Made by a program: the position numbers and the translations under genes. Shown here one piece after another: positions 1 through 7,951 of a DNA stretch of 64,000 nt. Source of the stretch: Streptomyces flavofungini (GTDB lineage Bacteria; Actinomycetota; Actinomycetes; Streptomycetales; Streptomycetaceae). The notes beneath the pieces are model-generated. The model was given only the letters and a program-made list of their open reading frames with translations. It was not told the origin of the DNA and ran no database searches. Each line of letters begins with the position of its first letter. Positions within the stretch are counted from its first letter, which is position 1. The DNA lies in NCBI RefSeq assembly GCF_030388665.1, contig NZ_CP128846.1, positions 6,646,501 to 6,710,500 of the forward strand. Reading direction: 5' to 3'.

Positions 1-36
1 GTGACTTAACGCATGAGTTCCGCATGGTGAGTCGAT

Positions 37-52
37 GACAGTCGTGACTGTC
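37..52. promoter_or_regulatory. Inverted repeat upstream of ramC
   Basis: GACAGTC and GACTGTC (37-43 and 46-52) form a perfect 7-bp inverted repeat with a 2-base spacer, 55 bases before the ramC start. It could be an operator for RamR or another regulator of the cluster. That role is inferred from position only, and no promoter hexamers were clear. Confidence 0.3.
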
Positions 53-107
53 CGGCCCCCGGGGTGTCCTGGAAGTCTCATCGCGACACAGCGCGGGGAG
101 GGGACCC

Positions 108-2924
108 ATGGACAAGCGGTACGAGGTCTACTGTCTGGCCGACAGACACTTCTACGAGACCCCGGACCGGCTGTCCGCGCCCGAACAGGCCGACACGGTG
201 TACGCGACCGCCCGCCGCCCCGTCCCCGACGGATGGCGCGCCGAGCGCGCCGGCGACTGGCTGACCCTGGTCCCCGTCGACGACGAGGGCACCGTGCTGC
301 CCGCGCCCCAGCAGGGCTGGAAGATCCATGTCTCCGCCACGCGCGCCGACGCCGACGAGGTCGCCGCGGCCGTCTGGGACTACTGCGTGCCGCGCCGGGT
401 GCCGTTCAAGTTCGTGCCGGGACCGGCGCTGCTCCTGCTGCGCAACAGCAAGTACGCGGGCCGCGACAAGAGCGGCAAGTTCGTCACCGTCTACCCCGCG
501 GACGAGCAGCAACTCCACACGGTGCTGCGGGAGTTGGGCAAGATCCTCGACGGCCGTGAGGGGCCCTACGTCCTCACCGATCTGCGCTGGGGCGAGGGCC
601 CGCTGTACGTGCGCTACGGCGCCTTCACGCGCCGCGTGTGCGACGACGGACGCGGCCGGATGGTCCCCGCGATCGAGGACGCCGACGGCCGGCTCGTGCC
701 GGACTCGCGCGAGCCGGCCTTCAAGGTCCCCGCCTGGGTGACCCTGCCCGACTTCCTGAAGCCGCACCTCGACGCCCGTGACGCGACCAACGTCAAGGAC
801 CTCCCGTACCGCCTGGAGAAGGCCCTGCACTTCTCCAACGGCGGTGGCGTGTACGTCGGCACCGACACCCGCGACGGCCGCAAGGTCGTCCTGAAGGAGG
901 GCCGCCCGCACGCGGGCCTCGCCGCCGACGGCGCCGACGCCGTCACCCGCCTCGAACGCGAGAAGGACGCCCTGGAGAAGCTGTCCGGGCTCGGCGTCGC
1001 CCCCGAGGTGCGGGACTGGTTCGAGCTCGGCGGCCACCGCTTCCTCGTCATGGACTTCCTCCAGGGCCGCACCCTCAACTCCTTCTTCGCCGACCGCCAC
1101 CCGCTGTGCGTGCACGAGCCGTCCGCCGAGGACGTCTCCGCGTACACCCGCTGGGCGCTGCGGATCCACGCGCTCGTGGAGGAGGCGGTGGCGGCCGTGC
1201 ACGCGCGCGGCGTCGTCTTCAACGACCTGCACCTGTTCAACATCATGGTCGCGCCCGACGAGCAGTCCGTCTCGCTCCTGGACTTCGAGGCCGCCGCCGG
1301 GGTGGACCAGCCGGGACGGCAGGCCCTCGCGCACCCCGGCTTCGTCGCGCCCGCCGACCGCAGCGGCACCGGCATCGACCGCTACGCCCTGGCCTGCCTG
1401 CGCCTGGCCCTGTTCCTGCCCGTCACCACGCTCCTGGTCATCGACCGCGAGAAGGCGGCGCACCTGGCCGAGGTGATCGCGACCGAGTTCCCCGAAGTGC
1501 CCCGGGAGTTCCTGGACCAGGCGGTCGCGGAGATCACCGGAGCAGCCGGGGACGCCGGGGCGGGCGCCGTCGGGGAGGCGAGGACCACCGCGGAGGCGGA
1601 GGGGGAGGGAGACGCCGAGGGGGAGACGTCCCGGGAGCGCCGGACCGGCTCGGGCCGACGCGTACGGGACTTCGTCGTCGAACCGCGGGACTGGCCCCGC
1701 AGCCGGGACTCCATGACCGCGGCCCTCCTCGCCTCCGCCACACCGGAGCGCGACGACCGGCTCTTCCCCGGCGACGTCGGGCAGTTCGCCGACGGCGGCG
1801 GGCTCGGACTCGCGTACGGCGCGGCCGGGGTCCTGTACGCGCTCGCCGAGACCGGCGCGCAGCGCTACGAGGAGGGCGAGCACTGGCTCCTGAAGCACAC
1901 CGCCCCACCCCCCGCGGGCACCCCGCTCGGCCTGCACGACGGCATCGCGGGCATCGCCCACGTCCTGGACCGCCTCGGCCACCGCACCCGTGCCCTCGAC
2001 CTCGTCGGCCTGGTCCTCGACGAGAACTGGGAGCGGCTCTCCTCCGACCTGTACGGCGGCCTCGCCGGACTCGGCCTCGCCCTGGACGGCCTGGCCCGCA
2101 CCACGGGCGAACGGGACCTCGACGAGCACGCGCTGCGGGCGGCGCGGATCCTGACGAGCCGGATGGTGGCGGCGGAGGCGGCCGCGGCGGCGGGGCCGGG
2201 CACCCAGGCGGGACCGGGCACACCGGCCGGTTCGCGCCGGGCCGGGCTGCTGCGCGGCGCCAGCGGCCCCGCGCTGCTTTTCCTCAGGCTGTACGACCGC
2301 CACGGCGCCCCCGACTTCCTCGACCTGGCCGCCCAGGCCCTGCGCGCGGACCTCGCCCGGTGCGTGCCGCAGCGCGACGGGGGGCTCGCCGTCGACGAGG
2401 GCTGGCGCACCATGCCCTACCTGGGCGACGGCAGCGTCGGCATCGGCATGGTCCTCGACGACTATCTGACCTACCGCCACGACGAGCAGTTCGCCGCGGC
2501 CCGCGCCGACATCCTGACCGCCGCGAGCTCCCGCTTCTGCGCGCACCCCGGGCTCGTCCAGGGCCGCGCGGGAATGATCCTGCACCTGAGCCGCACGCAG
2601 CACGCGCCGGGGGCGGACGACGGCACCGGGCCGGGCACGGACGGCGCGAGCGGGGCGGCCGACGCGACCGCGACCGCCGCCCGCCTCGCCGGCCAGATCG
2701 ACGGCCTCGGCTGGTTCGCCATGCCGTACGAGCGCCACCTCGCCTTCCCCGGCAACCAGTTGCTGCGCCTGTCCATGGACCTGCACACCGGCACCGCGGG
2801 CTGTCTGCTCGCCCTCGGTGCCGCGCTCGACACCGAACGGCCGCCCGGCGCCCGCGCCCACCTGCCGTTCCTGCCGCCCCTGAAGCGGCCCACAGACCGG
2901 CCCCGCCGCACGGCGGGGTCGTGA
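108..2924 (+). CDS. ramC: Class III lanthipeptide synthetase (LanKC), RamC/AmfT type
   Basis: This 938-residue protein has the three-part class III layout. An N-terminal lyase region spans about residues 1-215. A Ser/Thr-kinase-like domain spans about 230-470, with catalytic loop FNDLHLFNIM near 371 and a DFE metal motif near 391. A LanC-like cyclase follows from about 560 to the end. Known enzymes of this family phosphorylate Ser/Thr in the precursor, eliminate phosphate and cyclise onto Cys to make labionin or lanthionine rings. The cyclase lacks the class I zinc Cys-Cys-His set, as expected for class III. An Ala/Glu/Gly-rich linker lies at about 475-525. The ATG follows a GGGGAGGGG ribosome site. 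ramS starts 66 bases downstream, so it is the obvious substrate. Confidence 0.95.
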   Translation: MDKRYEVYCLADRHFYETPDRLSAPEQADTVYATARRPVPDGWRAERAGDWLTLVPVDDEGTVLPAPQQGWKIHVSATRADADEVAAAVWDYCVPRRVPFKFVPGPALLLLRNSKYAGRDKSGKFVTVYPADEQQLHTVLRELGKILDGREGPYVLTDLRWGEGPLYVRYGAFTRRVCDDGRGRMVPAIEDADGRLVPDSREPAFKVPAWVTLPDFLKPHLDARDATNVKDLPYRLEKALHFSNGGGVYVGTDTRDGRKVVLKEGRPHAGLAADGADAVTRLEREKDALEKLSGLGVAPEVRDWFELGGHRFLVMDFLQGRTLNSFFADRHPLCVHEPSAEDVSAYTRWALRIHALVEEAVAAVHARGVVFNDLHLFNIMVAPDEQSVSLLDFEAAAGVDQPGRQALAHPGFVAPADRSGTGIDRYALACLRLALFLPVTTLLVIDREKAAHLAEVIATEFPEVPREFLDQAVAEITGAAGDAGAGAVGEARTTAEAEGEGDAEGETSRERRTGSGRRVRDFVVEPRDWPRSRDSMTAALLASATPERDDRLFPGDVGQFADGGGLGLAYGAAGVLYALAETGAQRYEEGEHWLLKHTAPPPAGTPLGLHDGIAGIAHVLDRLGHRTRALDLVGLVLDENWERLSSDLYGGLAGLGLALDGLARTTGERDLDEHALRAARILTSRMVAAEAAAAAGPGTQAGPGTPAGSRRAGLLRGASGPALLFLRLYDRHGAPDFLDLAAQALRADLARCVPQRDGGLAVDEGWRTMPYLGDGSVGIGMVLDDYLTYRHDEQFAAARADILTAASSRFCAHPGLVQGRAGMILHLSRTQHAPGADDGTGPGTDGASGAADATATAARLAGQIDGLGWFAMPYERHLAFPGNQLLRLSMDLHTGTAGCLLALGAALDTERPPGARAHLPFLPPLKRPTDRPRRTAGS

Positions 2925-2990
2925 AAAACGCACCACCCGCACGGCAAGCACCACCAAACGCACCATGTCCCCAGAGAGAAAGGCACGACG

Positions 2991-3116
2991 ATGGCGCTCC
3001 TCGACCTGCAGAGCATGGAGACCGACGAGATGACCGGTGGCGGCGGCCACGGTGGCGGCAGCCAGGTCAGCCTGCTGCTGTGCGCCAGCCAGGCGAGCGT
3101 CCTGCTTTGTCTGTGA
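2991..3116 (+). CDS. ramS: SapB/AmfS-like class III lanthipeptide precursor
   Basis: A 41-residue peptide starting ATG after an AGAGAGAAAGG site. The leader begins MALLDLQSMETDEM, which matches the conserved LLDLQxM leader of RamS and AmfS that the LanKC enzyme recognises. A Gly-rich stretch (GGGGHGGG) follows, then two Ser-x-x-Ser-x-x-x-Cys ring motifs, SQVSLLLC and SQASVLLC, and a terminal Leu. In the known relatives each such motif closes into one ring, giving an amphiphilic surfactant that lets aerial hyphae break the water surface. Here only one residue (Ala) separates the two ring motifs, against two in SapB and AmfS, and the Gly-rich run before the core is unusual. It lies between ramC and ramA in the standard cluster order. 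Confidence 0.93.
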   Translation: MALLDLQSMETDEMTGGGGHGGGSQVSLLLCASQASVLLCL

Positions 3117-3133
3117 GTTCACGTCAGTGACGG

Positions 3134-3168
3134 GCCCGGGCGGTGCCACCTCGGTGGGCCGCCCGGGC
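3134..3168 (+). terminator. Hairpin between ramS and ramA (probable leaky terminator)
   Basis: A 10-bp perfect GC stem (3134-3143 with 3159-3168) continues inward with CCACC/GGTGG, starting 18 bases after the ramS stop. There is no T-run, which is usual in Streptomyces. It probably lets ramC-ramS transcripts outnumber ramA-ramB transcripts and may protect the ramS 3' end. The role is inferred from position. Confidence 0.6.
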
Positions 3169-3224
3169 TCGACGGCTTCCGAGCCGCCCCGGGCCCGACA
3201 GCTTCCGAGAGGTCCCGCTCCGCC

Positions 3225-5147
3225 ATGCCGACCGTCGAACAGGCCGCACAGCGCCGCCTCTTGACCGAGTCCACCCGGTACAACACGGCACGCTGCCTCG
3301 CCCTGTGCCTGCTCAGCCTCCTGGGAACGGGCGCGGGCCTGCTCCTTCCGCTCGCCATCGGACGCGCCCTCGACGCCGTGATCGCCGGGGACGACGCCAG
3401 CGGCTGGGTGCTCTGGTGCGCCGCCCTCGTCGGCGTCATGGCCGCCCTGGACGCCTGCGAGGAAGTGCTCTCCGCGACCACGGCCGCCCGCACCACCCTG
3501 TGGCTGCGCGGCCGCCTCGTCCGGCACGTCCTCGGCGTCGGACCGCGCGCCACGGCCCGCTTCCCGGCCGGGGACCTGGTGGCCCGCCTCGTCGGCAGCG
3601 CGGCGCAGGCCGGCACCGCGCCCGCCGTGTTCGCCGGGCTCTTCGCGGCCGTCGCCGCACCCGTCGGCGCCGTCGTGGCGCTCGGCCTCATCGACTTCTG
3701 GCTCGCGGCCGTCTTCCTCGGCGGGGCGCCGGTCCTGGTGCTGCTCCTGCGGGCGTTCACCCGGGCCTCGTCGGACTGCGTCGCCCGGTACCAGACCATC
3801 CAGGGCGACATCGCGGGCCGCCTCACCGAGGCGATCGGCGGGGCCAGGACCATCGCCGCCGCGCACACCGAGCGCAAGGAGGCCGCGCGGGTCCTCGCGC
3901 CGCTGCCCGAACTCGCCCGCCAGGGCCTGCGCATGTGGCACGTGCAGGCCCGCTCGCAGGCCCAGGCCGTGGCGCTCGCACCGCTCCTCCAGATCGGCGT
4001 CGTCGCCATGTCCTGCTACCTGATCCTCCACCACCGCCTGTCGGTGGGCGAGTTGCTCGCGGCCGTACGGTACGCGGCGCTCGCCACCGGCGTCGGCGTG
4101 CTGGTCGGCCAGCTCGGCGGCCTGGTGCGGGCCAAGGCCGCCGCGGGCAGGCTCGCCGAGGTCCAGAAGGAACCGGCGACGCGCCACGGCGACGCTCGGC
4201 TCCCGCAGGGCCCCGGAACCTTGGAGCTGCGGGGCGTCACGGCGCGGCGCGGCGGGCGCACCGTGCTCGACGACGTCGACCTGACCGTCCCCGGCGGGCA
4301 CACCGTCGCCGTCGTCGGCCGCTCCGGCGCGGGCAAGTCGCTGCTCGCCGCCCTCGCGGGCCGCCTCGCCGACCCCGACCGGGGGACCGTGCTCCTGGAC
4401 GGCGTACCGCTGCCGGACCTCAGCCGCGCGGAGCTGCGCCGCCACGTCGGCTACGCCTTCGAGCGGCCCGCGCTGCTCGGCGCCACGGTCGAGGACACCA
4501 TCGGCTTCGGCGAGCCCCGGCCGGACCGCGAGAGCGTCCGGCGCGCCGCCGACGCCGCCTGCGCCGACGGGTTCGTGCGCAGCCTGCCCGAGGGCTACGC
4601 CACCGCCTGCGCGGCCGCGCCCCTGTCCGGCGGCGAGGCCCAACGCCTCGGCCTGGCCCGCGCGTTCGCCAGGGGCGGGCGACTCCTGATCCTCGACGAC
4701 GCCCTCTCCAGCCTGGACACGGTCACCGAACACCGCGTCGCGGAGGCCCTGTTGCGCACCACACCGTCCCGTACCCGTCTGATCGTCGCCCACCGCGCCG
4801 CCACCGCGGCCCGCGCGGACGCCGTGGCCTGGCTCGACGGCGGCCGCATCCGCGCCTTCGACGCCCACGAACGACTGTGGCGCCTCCCGGACTACCGAAG
4901 GGCCTTCGAACAGCTCGAAGACGAGGAGGGCGAGGGGGCCAAGGGGGCCAAGGGGGCCAAGGGGGCCGAGGGGTCCGAGGGGTCCGAGGGGGCCGAGGTG
5001 GCTCAGGCGGGCGAAGTGGCCGGAATGGCCGAAGTGGCCGAAGTGGCTGAGAGGGCTCAGGTCGCTGAGGTGGGCGTCGGGGACGTGGGGAGCCAGGGCG
5101 GCGAGCGGGATCTGCGGGGCCGGCGTGGCCGGGAGGGCGGGGCGTGA
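3225..5147 (+). CDS. ramA: Lanthipeptide ABC exporter, fused TMD-NBD half-transporter
   Basis: The 640-residue half-transporter has an N-terminal six-helix membrane domain (about 20-320). A nucleotide-binding domain follows, with Walker A GRSGAGKS near 365, signature LSGGE near 467 and Walker B LLILDDA near 487. By family it pairs with RamB to export the modified RamS peptide. The NBD ends near residue 565, and the last 75 residues are a low-complexity tail of Gly-Ala-Lys, Ser-Glu-Gly and Ala-Glu-Val repeats ending GRRGREGGA. That tail is unlikely to be part of the transport machine. The ATG is preceded by a GAGAGG site. Its stop overlaps the ramB start (GTGA), so the pair is translationally coupled. 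Confidence 0.92.
   Translation: MPTVEQAAQRRLLTESTRYNTARCLALCLLSLLGTGAGLLLPLAIGRALDAVIAGDDASGWVLWCAALVGVMAALDACEEVLSATTAARTTLWLRGRLVRHVLGVGPRATARFPAGDLVARLVGSAAQAGTAPAVFAGLFAAVAAPVGAVVALGLIDFWLAAVFLGGAPVLVLLLRAFTRASSDCVARYQTIQGDIAGRLTEAIGGARTIAAAHTERKEAARVLAPLPELARQGLRMWHVQARSQAQAVALAPLLQIGVVAMSCYLILHHRLSVGELLAAVRYAALATGVGVLVGQLGGLVRAKAAAGRLAEVQKEPATRHGDARLPQGPGTLELRGVTARRGGRTVLDDVDLTVPGGHTVAVVGRSGAGKSLLAALAGRLADPDRGTVLLDGVPLPDLSRAELRRHVGYAFERPALLGATVEDTIGFGEPRPDRESVRRAADAACADGFVRSLPEGYATACAAAPLSGGEAQRLGLARAFARGGRLLILDDALSSLDTVTEHRVAEALLRTTPSRTRLIVAHRAATAARADAVAWLDGGRIRAFDAHERLWRLPDYRRAFEQLEDEEGEGAKGAKGAKGAEGSEGSEGAEVAQAGEVAGMAEVAEVAERAQVAEVGVGDVGSQGGERDLRGRRGREGGA
4934..5006 (+). repeat. 9-bp tandem repeat encoding the RamA tail
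   Basis: GGGGGCCAA units repeat in tandem and then drift to GGGGTCCGAG-like units. The reading frame is kept and encodes Gly-Ala-Lys then Gly-Ser-Glu triplets. This is a slippage-prone minisatellite inside a coding region. Confidence 0.8.
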
Positions 5148-7009
5148 GGCGCACGGGTACGGGCACCTACGCCCGCGGCGTCCGCTTCCTGCGCGAGCGC
5201 CGCTGGGTGGTCGCGCAGATCGGCTTCTGGTCCGTCCTGGAGACCGGCCAGACCTTCCTCACCGGGTACGCCCTGGCGCACGCGCTCGACGACGGGTTCC
5301 TCGCCGGGCGGGGGGCCGTCGGGCTCGGCTGGCTCCTCGCCGCCGCGGGCGGGGTCCTTGTCGCGGCGTACGGCACCGGGCAGGTGTTCCGCGCCGTGGC
5401 CCGGCTCGTCGAGCCGATGCGGGACGCGCTCGTGCGGCACGTCGTGGCGCGCGGCATCGAGGAGGCCGACAGCGCCGCCGTGTCCCGGCTCACCCAGCAG
5501 GTGGAGACCGCGCGGGACACCTTCGCGGGCCTGGTGATGGTGTCGCGGTCCTTCGTGTTCACCGCCGTCGGCGCGTTGATCGGCCTGTCCACACTGGCCC
5601 CACTGCTCGTCCTGGTGGTGGCGCCGCCCCTGGTCGCGGGCGTCGCCCTGTTCGTCCTGACCCTGCGCCCGCTGGCCCGCCGCCAGGAGGACTACCTGGC
5701 CGCCGACGAGGCCATCGCGGCCGAACTGGGCACTGTCTGCCCCGGGTTGAGGGACGTGACCGCCGCGGGCGCCGAGGAGCCGACCGCCGCCGCCGTCGAG
5801 GACCGCCTCACCGCCGAGTACGAGACGTCGCGCACCCTGGCCCGCTGGTCCGTCGTCCGCATCGCCTCCCTCGCGCTCGGCGGCCAGCTCCCCATCGTGC
5901 TGCTGCTGGCCACCGGCCCCTGGCTCCTGTCCCACGGCGTCTCCGCCGGCGAACTCGTCGGCGCCCTCACCTACGTCACCCAGGCCCTCCTTCCGGCCCT
6001 GCACAACCTGGTCCACGGCCTGGGTTCGGCGGGCACGCGCCTCGTGGTGATCCTGCGGAGGCTGGTGCCGGAGGGGACGGGGGAGCCCGGCGGTTCGCTG
6101 CCGCTGCCTGAAGCCGGGGCCGACGCTGGAGCGTCCCTCACCAAGGCCCCCACCGAACCCACCGAACCCATCGACCCCACCGAACCCACCGACCCTGCCA
6201 GGCCCATCGACCCCACCGGACCTACCGGACCCACCGGACCCACTGGCCTCATCGAGCCCGCTGACCCCACCCCGCCCCCCGCCCTCCACCTCACCTCCGT
6301 CACCTTCGCCTACGGCCCGCACGCCGAGCCCGTCATCCGCGACCTGGATCTGGTCCTGCCGCGCGGCGGGCACCTGGCCGTCGTGGGGCCGAGCGGGGTC
6401 GGCAAGTCGACGCTGGCGGGCCTGGTCGCGGGGATGCTGGCGCCGGGGAGCGGCAGCGTGCGGGTGGCCGGGCGGGACGCGCGGGACGGCGGGGCCGTGG
6501 CGCGCCGGGTGCTCATCCCGCAGGAGGCGTACGTGTTCAGCGGCACCCTCGGGGAGAACCTGCGCTACCTGCGGCCGGACCCGGTGGCGGACGCCGAACT
6601 CCTCGACGCCGCGCACACCGTGGGCCTCGGCCCGCTCGCCGAGCGCGTCGGCGGGCTCGGGGCGCGGCTCGACCCGACCGCGCTCTCGGCGGGCGAACGC
6701 CAGCTGATCGCCCTGACCCGCGCCTATGTCGCGCACGCGGAGCTGGCCGTGCTCGACGAGGCCACCTGTCACCTCGACCCGGAGGCGGAGTCCCGGGCCG
6801 AGCGCGCCTTCGCAGCCCGGCCCGGTGGCACCCTCGTCGTCGTCGCGCACCGCATCAGCTCGGCCCGCCGCGCCGACCGCGTCCTGGTCCTCGACGGACC
6901 GCGCACGGACTGCGGACGCCACGGCGAGCTGCTCGAGCGGTCGGAGCTGTACCGCGACCTGGCGGGCAACTGGGACCCGCAGGCCGTGTCGCAGCCGGTC
7001 CTGCCCTGA
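5144..7009 (+). CDS. ramB: Lanthipeptide ABC exporter, second half-transporter
   Basis: The 621-residue partner of RamA starts at a GTG that overlaps the ramA stop. The membrane domain spans about residues 10-320. The NBD has Walker A GPSGVGKS near 415, signature LSAGE near 515 and Walker B LAVLDEAT near 534. Between the two domains lies a roughly 45-residue Pro-Thr linker of PTEP, IDPT and PTGPTGPTG repeats, which resembles a stretched collagen-like spacer and is absent from ordinary exporters. RamA and RamB would form a heterodimer in the cytoplasmic membrane. The gene ends exactly where ramR ends on the other strand, with no space for a terminator between them. Confidence 0.92.
   Translation: MRRTGTGTYARGVRFLRERRWVVAQIGFWSVLETGQTFLTGYALAHALDDGFLAGRGAVGLGWLLAAAGGVLVAAYGTGQVFRAVARLVEPMRDALVRHVVARGIEEADSAAVSRLTQQVETARDTFAGLVMVSRSFVFTAVGALIGLSTLAPLLVLVVAPPLVAGVALFVLTLRPLARRQEDYLAADEAIAAELGTVCPGLRDVTAAGAEEPTAAAVEDRLTAEYETSRTLARWSVVRIASLALGGQLPIVLLLATGPWLLSHGVSAGELVGALTYVTQALLPALHNLVHGLGSAGTRLVVILRRLVPEGTGEPGGSLPLPEAGADAGASLTKAPTEPTEPIDPTEPTDPARPIDPTGPTGPTGPTGLIEPADPTPPPALHLTSVTFAYGPHAEPVIRDLDLVLPRGGHLAVVGPSGVGKSTLAGLVAGMLAPGSGSVRVAGRDARDGGAVARRVLIPQEAYVFSGTLGENLRYLRPDPVADAELLDAAHTVGLGPLAERVGGLGARLDPTALSAGERQLIALTRAYVAHAELAVLDEATCHLDPEAESRAERAFAARPGGTLVVVAHRISSARRADRVLVLDGPRTDCGRHGELLERSELYRDLAGNWDPQAVSQPVLP
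6147..6246 (+). repeat. 9-bp tandem repeat encoding the RamB Pro-Thr linker
   Basis: CCCACCGAA, CCCATCGAC and CCTACCGGA-type 9-bp units repeat about eleven times in frame, giving Pro-Thr/Ile-Glu/Asp/Gly triplets between the membrane and nucleotide-binding domains. Confidence 0.8.
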
Positions 7010-7621
7010 TCACACCCATCCCTCCCCTAAGGAGATCCGGATCGCGTCGACCTTGTTGCGCGCCCCGGTCTTACGCGTGATGGCGGCCATGTAGTTGCGC
7101 ACCGTGCCGATCGACAGATGCAGCCGGTTCGCTATCTCCGCGACGGACGCCCCACCGGCGGCTAACGACAGGACACTCAACTCCCTTTTGGTCAAGGGCA
7201 TCTGAGAGGCCTTCAGGAAGCCGAAGCCGAGCGATTCGTCGACGTAGCGCAGCCCGGACGCCACCTGCCTGATCCCGGTGAGCAGTTGCTCGGGCACGCT
7301 CGCCTTGTCCACGAAGCCGACCGCGCCCGCGTCCAGGGCCCGGCGCAGCAGCCCCGGCCGGTGCGCCGATGCGAGGACGAGCAGCGGGCAGCGGGTGCCC
7401 GAGCCGGTCGCGGTCGTCTTCAGTTCGCCGAGTGGCGCCAGCGCGTACCCGGTCTCGCAGTCGAGGTCGGCGACGCACAGGTCGGGCCGCACCGAGCCGA
7501 GTCGGCGCCGGGCGGCGCCCCATGGCGTGTGGAACACCTCCAAGTCGGGCTCGCGGGCGAGTCGTTCCGCCAGAGCCGATCGCAGCAGACAGGCGTCGTG
7601 CACGAGAAGTACGCGGATCAC
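7010..7621 (-). CDS. ramR: LuxR-family response regulator RamR/AmfR
   Basis: The 203-residue protein starts at a GTG (7621) that sits 6 bases after a GGAGGGG ribosome site. The much longer open frame upstream has no such support. The receiver domain begins VIRVLLVHDACLLR, with a probable phospho-acceptor Asp in VADLDCE. The C-terminal LuxR-type helix-turn-helix contains LTKRELSVLSLAAGG and LHLSIGTVRNYMAAI. RamR and AmfR activate the ramC/amfT promoter in known species, and no sensor kinase is linked here either. The acidic pocket has His-Asp where Asp-Asp is usual, so control by ordinary phosphorylation is uncertain. The gene converges on ramB end to end. Confidence 0.92.
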   Translation of the reverse strand: MIRVLLVHDACLLRSALAERLAREPDLEVFHTPWGAARRRLGSVRPDLCVADLDCETGYALAPLGELKTTATGSGTRCPLLVLASAHRPGLLRRALDAGAVGFVDKASVPEQLLTGIRQVASGLRYVDESLGFGFLKASQMPLTKRELSVLSLAAGGASVAEIANRLHLSIGTVRNYMAAITRKTGARNKVDAIRISLGEGWV

Positions 7622-7783
7622 GTTCTGCCCCTCCAGCACCGTGCTCCTCCAGATTCCGGTTCCGGGCCGCGTCACTCGCCCCTCCTGTCCGAGTCCCACC
7701 CGGACGCCGTCCGAACCGCACCTGGTGCCCCGGTCCCGGCCGTTCGCCGGGGTGCCGAGCGTTGCGCAGACCATTGAAAGACG

Positions 7784-7895
7784 AAGTGCGCCTGTCATGA
7801 ACGCTGAGAATCGGCCAAGGGGATGCCAAGGGGGCGCATATGTCTGCACCAAGTGCGCCCCTCATGCGACAGTCCATCGGCCGGAGGGGCGCACT
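7784..7895. promoter_or_regulatory. Direct and inverted repeats upstream of ramR
   Basis: AAGTGCGCCTGTCATG at 7784-7799 is repeated with two changes at 7851-7866 (AAGTGCGCCCCTCATG). The second copy also pairs with GAGGGGCGCACT at 7884-7895 as a perfect 12-bp inverted repeat. They lie 160-275 bases before the ramR start, in the 330-base gap between ramR and the TetR gene, and look like binding sites for a ramR regulator. No other gene is visible in this gap. Confidence 0.45.
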
Positions 7896-7951
7896 CCGCC
7901 CCTGCGCGAGGTCGCTTCCCCTACGATGCGCGGCGCCGCCGGCGGGCGCGG

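Noticed and set aside
78..4868. A 1596-codon open frame on the minus strand opposite ramC, ramS and ramA
   Set aside because: It is the antisense shadow of GC-rich genes, the translation is Val/Gly/Arg/Ala-rich without domains, and the plus-strand genes are unambiguous.
7622..7852. N-terminal extension of RamR to 7852
   Set aside because: The GTG at 7621 has a GGAGGGG site and matches the start of the receiver domain. The extension lacks any domain and crosses the probable promoter.
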